A stretch of DNA of 9,068 nt from Gammaproteobacteria bacterium. Lineage in GTDB: Bacteria; Pseudomonadota; Gammaproteobacteria; Burkholderiales; Thiobacillaceae. The notes beneath the pieces were generated by a model. The model was not told where the DNA came from, ran no database searches, and saw only the letters and a program-made list of their open reading frames with translations. This document shows, in pieces, positions 5,313 to 9,068 of the stretch (positions within the stretch are counted from its first letter, which is position 1; every line of letters starts with the position of its first letter). Both the position numbers and the translations under genes were made by a program. The DNA lies in the NCBI GenBank assembly GCA_018820745.1, contig JAHJNP010000055.1, forward strand, positions 1-9,068, written 5' to 3'.

Positions 5313-6962
5313 TTATGCGCTAGGGCTGCTTGAACGACGGGTTAGATTCGCATTTCGTAGCTTTGCCGATGCCGTCGCGATTTCGCGAACGATTGTCTTG
5401 GCCTGTGCAGCAGTTATTTCGCCGCGTGTGTGAGCGATTCGATTCCTTACCATCATGTGCGCTCGGATGCCCTGATACTCTTTGACCGAAAATACCTCTT
5501 CCTTTCGCGCATACTCGAGCAGCATTCCAAGGCTCGAACGAGATGCAAAAATATCTAAACCTGATAGTTCGAATAGTTGTCGAAGATCGTGCTCAAGAAG
5601 TGAAAAGGCGGCGATAACAGCAGCGCGATATTCCTTCTTCGCAACGAGTCGATTTGGTTCGTCTTCAAGAGATGGTGAGATTCGCGAGAAAGCGTCAGAA
5701 AAAGCAGCCTCAATAGCCTTGATGAAAGTGGGAGAGTCCTCATCGAAGGAGCGAGGTCGCCTGATGACGAGATGACCTGCGACATCAAAGGGGACACTAG
5801 CCTGATCTTCGGTGATTAGGATCAATGGTTTCGCCATTCCTTCCTTGGACAGAACCATGCCGACTTCCTGCATCGTCTTTTGCGAACTGAGATCGGCGAC
5901 CACGACGGCGGAGCGTTCGATTAGCGCGTAGACCTTGGCCATAATATTGTCGCCAGGGGCAGCAACATCAGTTGCCATAATGGGGCTAAACCCGTACCGT
6001 TCCGCGATTGGGTATATGCGGGCCTTGTAAACAGCAGCGTACCTGGTTGGTACCGAGAAAAATGCCAGACGACTTTGAGCGCTGGAGGGGAGAGATAGCT
6101 CGGCTTGCGGTTCAGGCTCGGTGGCCGTGCTAAGTGATATGACCTTGGATGACCAGTACTCTAAGAGTTCACGGAAGACGATTTCTAGGATCTCGCCATA
6201 TGAACGAGCCGGGGTCTTCGGGAGGTTGATCACTTTCACGCCTCGGCGCTCGTAACGCGCGACAGTATGCGCAGGTGCACCGACCTGAAGGACGTATGCG
6301 GGACGACGTAGTGCGCCTAACCTTTCCTTTACAACTTGCGAGATTTGCCTGAAGTCAGGATCGTCGAGACTGTAGCCAATGAAGAATGCGGTGTGATCAA
6401 TCAGAAGGCTTGAAAGGTGCGTAGCCAGTAGGGGAAGAGAGGTTAGGAAGGCATCATAGTCTTCCTCCGTAACTACCAGTCGATTTGGATGATGAAGGTC
6501 TCCGTGCAATTTGAGGAGCCTAACGCCGGCCTGCGAGTCGCCTACAGCCAACTGGTCTTCGGAGATCAGCGGAATACAGTACTTGCTGATTCGCGCGTAA
6601 GCCTGTTCCAAGAGAAAGTCGAAGTTGGTCGTTACAACGCGCTCGAAGGGAAGCCTACAGAATTCCTCGTGTGTTTTTGCTGGCTGGATCGTGGTTATCA
6701 GCAACGCCGAGGAAAGAAGTTCTACTAGCTTCACCCGGGTGAACTCGTGCGAGTAGGCCGACAAAGCCTCAACTGCCGATGTGTATTGGTATTCTGGGAG
6801 TGCCGCAGCTACCCTTTTTCCGAGGCCATCCCAATCGAGCATCTTCTTGCCTTTGGGTATCTTCGCGTTGAGCGAGAAGCCTGCTCCAATGAAAGGGAGG
6901 CAGCGGCCCTGGACCATGTCTTCGAGGAACGGTTCAGGAAAGTGGTTAAGGTAGTCTGGCAC
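5313..6962 (-). CDS. SIR2-like / TIR-like / HEPN three-domain putative defence effector
   Basis: A 549-aa cytoplasmic protein. Residues about 10-270 form a SIR2-like NAD-hydrolase domain: GAGFS (26-30), TTNFD (111-115, Asn113), KLHGDLH (151-157, putative catalytic His153) and FFIGYSLDDPDFR (193-205). Residues about 298-402 resemble a TIR/nucleoside deoxyribosyltransferase-like fold: LAFFSVPTRYAAVYKARIYP, VVVADLSS (353-360), QEVGMVL with Glu366 at the usual catalytic-Glu position, then KPLILITEDQASVPFDV. Residues about 440-535 look like HEPN, with RNRIAH (Arg506, His511) fitting the Rx4H ribonuclease motif. SIR2 domains in phage-defence proteins deplete NAD; HEPN domains cleave RNA. The start is GTG at 6962, backed by AAGGA at 6974-6970 with spacing 7. 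A TATAAAAT stretch (6986-6979) lies too close to the start to be a normal promoter. GC is visibly lower than in the flanks, consistent with transfer. The combined activity is inferred. Confidence 0.85.
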   Translation of the reverse strand: MPDYLNHFPEPFLEDMVQGRCLPFIGAGFSLNAKIPKGKKMLDWDGLGKRVAAALPEYQYTSAVEALSAYSHEFTRVKLVELLSSALLITTIQPAKTHEEFCRLPFERVVTTNFDFLLEQAYARISKYCIPLISEDQLAVGDSQAGVRLLKLHGDLHHPNRLVVTEEDYDAFLTSLPLLATHLSSLLIDHTAFFIGYSLDDPDFRQISQVVKERLGALRRPAYVLQVGAPAHTVARYERRGVKVINLPKTPARSYGEILEIVFRELLEYWSSKVISLSTATEPEPQAELSLPSSAQSRLAFFSVPTRYAAVYKARIYPIAERYGFSPIMATDVAAPGDNIMAKVYALIERSAVVVADLSSQKTMQEVGMVLSKEGMAKPLILITEDQASVPFDVAGHLVIRRPRSFDEDSPTFIKAIEAAFSDAFSRISPSLEDEPNRLVAKKEYRAAVIAAFSLLEHDLRQLFELSGLDIFASRSSLGMLLEYARKEEVFSVKEYQGIRAHMMVRNRIAHTRGEITAAQAKTIVREIATASAKLRNANLTRRSSSPSA

Positions 6963-7027
6963 AGAGCGTTCCTTGCATATTTTATATTCGAATAAGGGGC
7001 GGCTTGTTCTAATTGAATCTTTGCATT

Positions 7028-7085
7028 AAAGGGGCCTGGCTCGAATAATTTCCATGTCAAGGATCAATTCGAGCCTGGCCCCTTT
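7028..7085 (-). terminator. Long stem-loop between the two defence genes
   Basis: Arms of 19 bp (7028-7046 and 7067-7085) pair with a single T:T mismatch around a 20-nt loop. The stem runs from AAAGGGG to CCCCTTT on both strands, as in a bidirectional terminator. It begins eight bases after the stop codon of the AbiJ-like gene and may terminate or attenuate transcription into the SIR2 gene. The T tract is only three bases, so termination would be partial. An alternative role is mRNA 3' end protection. It is formed by repeat copy B. Confidence 0.55.
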
Positions 7086-7090
7086 GATTG
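7035..7090. repeat. Structured 56-bp dispersed repeat, copy B
   Basis: Same orientation as copy A and 49 of 56 identical. Within the stem, the T4098:A4131 pair of copy A is C7040:G7073 here, a compensatory change that keeps pairing. Likewise the T4104:G4125 wobble becomes T7046:A7067. The stem extends outward beyond the shared core through 7028 and 7085. It ends four bases from the stop codon of the AbiJ-like gene, so that gene is not altered. Confidence 0.78.
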
Positions 7091-7093
7091 TTC

Positions 7094-8152
7094 TCACATC
7101 CGTCTGACCAAGGTTCGCACCCATGACATCGCAGTTTCTATCGCCCAATCTGTCTGAGCCAAGGTCAACTCTGGCATAGGTTCTGAGCCGGGCCCATGTC
7201 CAACGGAATTCCGTACCTTGCGGAAGTAATCCTTGATCATGTCGCCTTCCCATACATCCAAGTAGCTACCATTGGCTTTGCTTATTAGATTGTCGACGTA
7301 TTGGGCCGCGCCGCTCTCAGTGCCTCGTGTCCAGCCATTTGTCGCAGACACAATTTTGATGGTGCTCTCAAGTGCCTTGGCTGCGAAGATAGCTGGATCC
7401 TTATCGTTGGAGTCCCGGCGGTCAAGTGCCTCCTTCATGTCGATATCAACGTTCTTCCAAAGCGGGTCTGCCACAAGGTCCCAGAATGGCTTAGCTATGT
7501 GCTTCTCGATCTGTGAATCCATCGCGAATTGGATGAACCCGTTGTGATAAGTGAGCGGCGCTTTAGCACGCCGGAAACGTTCATTAAGTTCTTCAACTTG
7601 ACCTTCATAGACCGAGTTAATCGTCGCGTTCAAGGCTTTGGCCCCATCCACTGCGCTACCAGGAATTCGAAGGCCAGGCCGCGTAGTTGCATCGCGTATT
7701 GCAGCCTGCGCCAAGGCTGCGCCAAGCTGCGAGTTGGCGAGCGCGATTTCTTCGCCTCGCAGCCTCAAAGCAAGTTCGACGAAGCTGATTCTCTCCTTGA
7801 TGAAGCGGTCGACGTCGTATTGGCCTGTGTACTTCGCATTAACGAATTGATCACAAACATGCACCAAGCTGTGCCAGCCTGATACAGGGAGCTCCTGCCC
7901 GAGTAGGTTCTTCTGCGTGTAGGAGTAGTACCGCTGAGACAGTTCGTTGACGCCTAGCTCACGCCCCAGCCGATCATGGAGTATTTTCCACTTGTCTTTA
8001 TTCTTTTCATTCTCCTTGCCGTCCGACGTGTAGTAAGGCAAGGCATCTTTGACAATACCGAACGCCTGGTTCAGTAGCCGTTGTTCTATCTCGGTGTGCT
8101 GCGACCATATCGGCTGATCCAAATAGCGGTATGCGAATATATCGGTCAGCAT
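7094..8152 (-). CDS. AbiJ-like abortive infection protein with C-terminal HEPN domain
   Basis: A 352-aa protein. The N-terminal third (MLTDIFAYRYLDQPIWSQHT, then EIEQRLLNQAFGIVKDALPYY, ELGVNELSQRYYSY and RFIKERISFVELALR at about 116-130) resembles the N-terminal domains of AbiJ-type proteins. The C-terminal 100 residues (AAKALESTIKIVSATNGW at 257-274, then DYFRKVRNSVGHGPG) are HEPN-like, with Arg314 and His319 in an RNSVGH Rx4H motif. HEPN toxins in this group are thought to act as RNases triggered by phage infection. The open frame extends upstream to 8254, but ATG 8152 is preferred. It has AGGGAG at 8164-8159 six bases upstream, matches the family N-terminus, and the extension would run into the htpG terminator. 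Lower GC than htpG suggests horizontal acquisition. The AbiJ assignment is from pattern memory. Confidence 0.82.
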   Translation of the reverse strand: MLTDIFAYRYLDQPIWSQHTEIEQRLLNQAFGIVKDALPYYTSDGKENEKNKDKWKILHDRLGRELGVNELSQRYYSYTQKNLLGQELPVSGWHSLVHVCDQFVNAKYTGQYDVDRFIKERISFVELALRLRGEEIALANSQLGAALAQAAIRDATTRPGLRIPGSAVDGAKALNATINSVYEGQVEELNERFRRAKAPLTYHNGFIQFAMDSQIEKHIAKPFWDLVADPLWKNVDIDMKEALDRRDSNDKDPAIFAAKALESTIKIVSATNGWTRGTESGAAQYVDNLISKANGSYLDVWEGDMIKDYFRKVRNSVGHGPGSEPMPELTLAQTDWAIETAMSWVRTLVRRM

Positions 8153-8169
8153 TCGTGGCTCCCTCACCG

Positions 8170-8186
8170 AGCTAAAGGGGTTAGCT
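8170..8186. promoter_or_regulatory. 17-bp dyad AGCTAA-N5-TTAGCT, operator candidate
   Basis: Perfect 6-bp arms around AGGGG, located where transcription from the candidate promoter at 8190-8218 would begin (about 8183) and before the ribosome binding site of the AbiJ-like gene. This is a typical place for a repressor site. Autoregulation by one of the two encoded proteins is possible but unproven, and neither has an obvious DNA-binding motif. Confidence 0.3.
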
Positions 8187-8189
8187 TCA

Positions 8190-8218
8190 ATTAAATTGCC
8201 GCTTGGAGCATACCCCAA
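8190..8218 (-). promoter_or_regulatory. Candidate promoter of the defence gene pair
   Basis: On the minus strand TTGGGG (8218-8213) is followed after exactly 17 bp by TTTAAT (8195-8190), matching consensus at three of six and five of six bases. It lies between the htpG terminator and the AbiJ-like gene and would give a leader of about 30 nt. The -35 box overlaps the T tract of the terminator, so space is very tight. Confidence 0.42.
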
Positions 8219-8266
8219 ATAAAAACGCGCATGAATGAACCGCTTTCGGAGCATTCATGCGCGTTT
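8217..8266 (-). terminator. Intrinsic terminator of htpG
   Basis: A perfect 15-bp stem (CATTCATGCGCGTTT at 8252-8266 with its complement at 8223-8237) has a 14-nt loop that can add CCG/CGG pairs. On the minus strand it is followed by TTTTTATTT (8225-8217). It starts 27 bp after the htpG stop codon. This is a textbook rho-independent terminator, and it isolates htpG from the accessory genes downstream. Confidence 0.88.
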
Positions 8267-8293
8267 CGTCCAATTTGACTGGTTGTGGGTCGA

Positions 8294-9068
8294 TCAACCC
8301 GGCAACATCGCCAGCAACCCATTCAAGCGCCGCACAAAACTCGCCGGATCATCAAGCTGGCCGCCTTCTGCCAGCAGCGCCTGCTCGAACAGCAGGTTGG
8401 CCCAGTCGGCGAAGCGGTCTTCGTCGGATTCGCTGTTGAGCCGCGTGACCAGGGCGTGTGAGGGGTTGATTTCCAGAGTCGGCTTCACCGTGGGCGCGGC
8501 CTGGCCGGCGGCCTTGAGCAGGCGTTCGAGGTTGGCGCTCATGTCGCCTTCGCCGGTGACGAGGCAGGCGGGCGAGTCGGTGAGGCGGTGGGTGACGCGG
8601 ACGTCCTTCACGCGCTCGCCGAGCGTGGTCTTGATGCGCTCGACCAGCGGACGCATGGCGTCCTCGGCTTCCTTCTGCGCGGTCTTCTCGGCTTCGTCTT
8701 CCAGATCCCCTAAGTCGAGGCCGCCCTTGGCGACGGACTTCAGCGGCTTGCCGTCGAACTCGTTCAGGTTGCCCGACAGCCATTCGTCGACGCGGTCGGA
8801 CAAGAGCAGCACTTCGATGCCTTTCTTGCGGAAGATTTCGAGGTGCGGGCTGTGCTGGGCGGCGGCGAAGCTGTCGGCGGTGATGTAGTAGATCGCGCTC
8901 TGACCTTCCTTCATGCGGCCGATGTAGTCCTTGAGCGAGACGACTTGCGCGTCGCTGTCGGTGTGGGTGGAGGCGAAGCGGAGCAGGGCGGCGATGCGCT
9001 CCTTGTTCGCATAGTCCTCGCCCGGGCCTTCCTTCAGCACCTTGCCGAAGGCGTTCCAGAATTCGACG
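8294..9068 (-). CDS. htpG: Chaperone HtpG (Hsp90), C-terminal part
   Basis: The last 257 residues of the bacterial Hsp90 chaperone, an ATP-dependent dimeric protein-folding factor; the N-terminal ATPase domain lies beyond the right edge. The frame is open to the edge and reads [20 protein letters not shown], then [59 protein letters not shown] and [18 protein letters not shown]. These closely follow the middle domain of E. coli HtpG. The C-terminal dimerisation part includes [19 protein letters not shown] and ends with [19 protein letters not shown]. Length and end match the family, with no sign of damage. A strong terminator follows. The GC-rich codon use is that of a core gene and contrasts with the two genes downstream. 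Confidence 0.97.
   Translation of the reverse strand, partial: VEFWNAFGKVLKEGPGEDYANKERIAALLRFASTHTDSDAQVVSLKDYIGRMKEGQSAIYYITADSFAAAQHSPHLEIFRKKGIEVLLLSDRVDEWLSGNLNEFDGKPLKSVAKGGLDLGDLEDEAEKTAQKEAEDAMRPLVERIKTTLGERVKDVRVTHRLTDSPACLVTGEGDMSANLERLLKAAGQAAPTVKPTLEINPSHALVTRLNSESDEDRFADWANLLFEQALLAEGGQLDDPASFVRRLNGLLAMLPG

Noticed and set aside
4093..7090. Direct repeats A and B as ends of one composite mobile element
   Set aside because: The segment between them mixes host-like genes with only one of the two defence genes and has no transposase or integrase. Independent copies of a small element are simpler.
8153..8254. Upstream extension of the AbiJ-like gene to a start at 8254
   Set aside because: The extension would begin inside the htpG terminator stem and has no ribosome binding site. 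The ATG at 8152 has a good one and fits the family start.

Overview
The window looks like a chromosomal stretch from a GC-rich betaproteobacterium, most likely of the Rhodocyclales/Azoarcus-Thauera kind. This is inferred from the protein families present (RlmA, HtpG, a cold-shock/DUF1294 fusion, DoxX) and from high-GC codon use in the flanking genes. No rRNA, tRNA, CRISPR array or transposase gene was seen, and I could run no database search.

Layout, left to right. A membrane-anchored diguanylate cyclase (minus strand) runs off the left edge at 1. Divergent from it is a DoxX-family membrane protein (1127-1519, plus), with a plausible promoter and two dyads in its leader. Convergent with DoxX is a minus-strand pair: a cold-shock/DUF1294 membrane fusion (3021-2386) and rlmA (2389-1541), coupled by an ATGA overlap. 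Upstream of these on the same strand is a 124-aa protein with no assigned function (3497-3123). A 48-aa single-span membrane peptide with a good ribosome binding site follows on the plus strand (3821-3967). Next come two minus-strand genes: a 146-aa unrecognised protein (4562-4122) and a second cold-shock fusion that carries a transmembrane helix and an Excalibur-like cysteine-rich domain (5201-4665).

The right third is the accessory part. Two minus-strand genes, visibly lower in GC than their neighbours, lie immediately downstream of htpG. The first (8152-7094) is an AbiJ-like protein with a C-terminal HEPN motif. The second (6962-5313) is a 549-aa protein that reads as SIR2-like NADase, then a TIR/deoxyribosyltransferase-like domain, then a second HEPN domain. 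Together they look like a two-gene anti-phage abortive-infection module. Its own candidate promoter and operator-like dyad sit just after a strong intrinsic terminator that ends htpG. The C-terminal part of htpG fills 8294 to the right edge.

A structured 56-bp repeat occurs twice (4093-4148 and 7035-7090), with a half copy at 5206-5228. The two full copies show a compensatory base-pair change in the stem. One copy supplies the stop codon of the 146-aa gene, and the other sits between the two defence genes. The repeat and the three-domain SIR2 protein are the most interesting items here.
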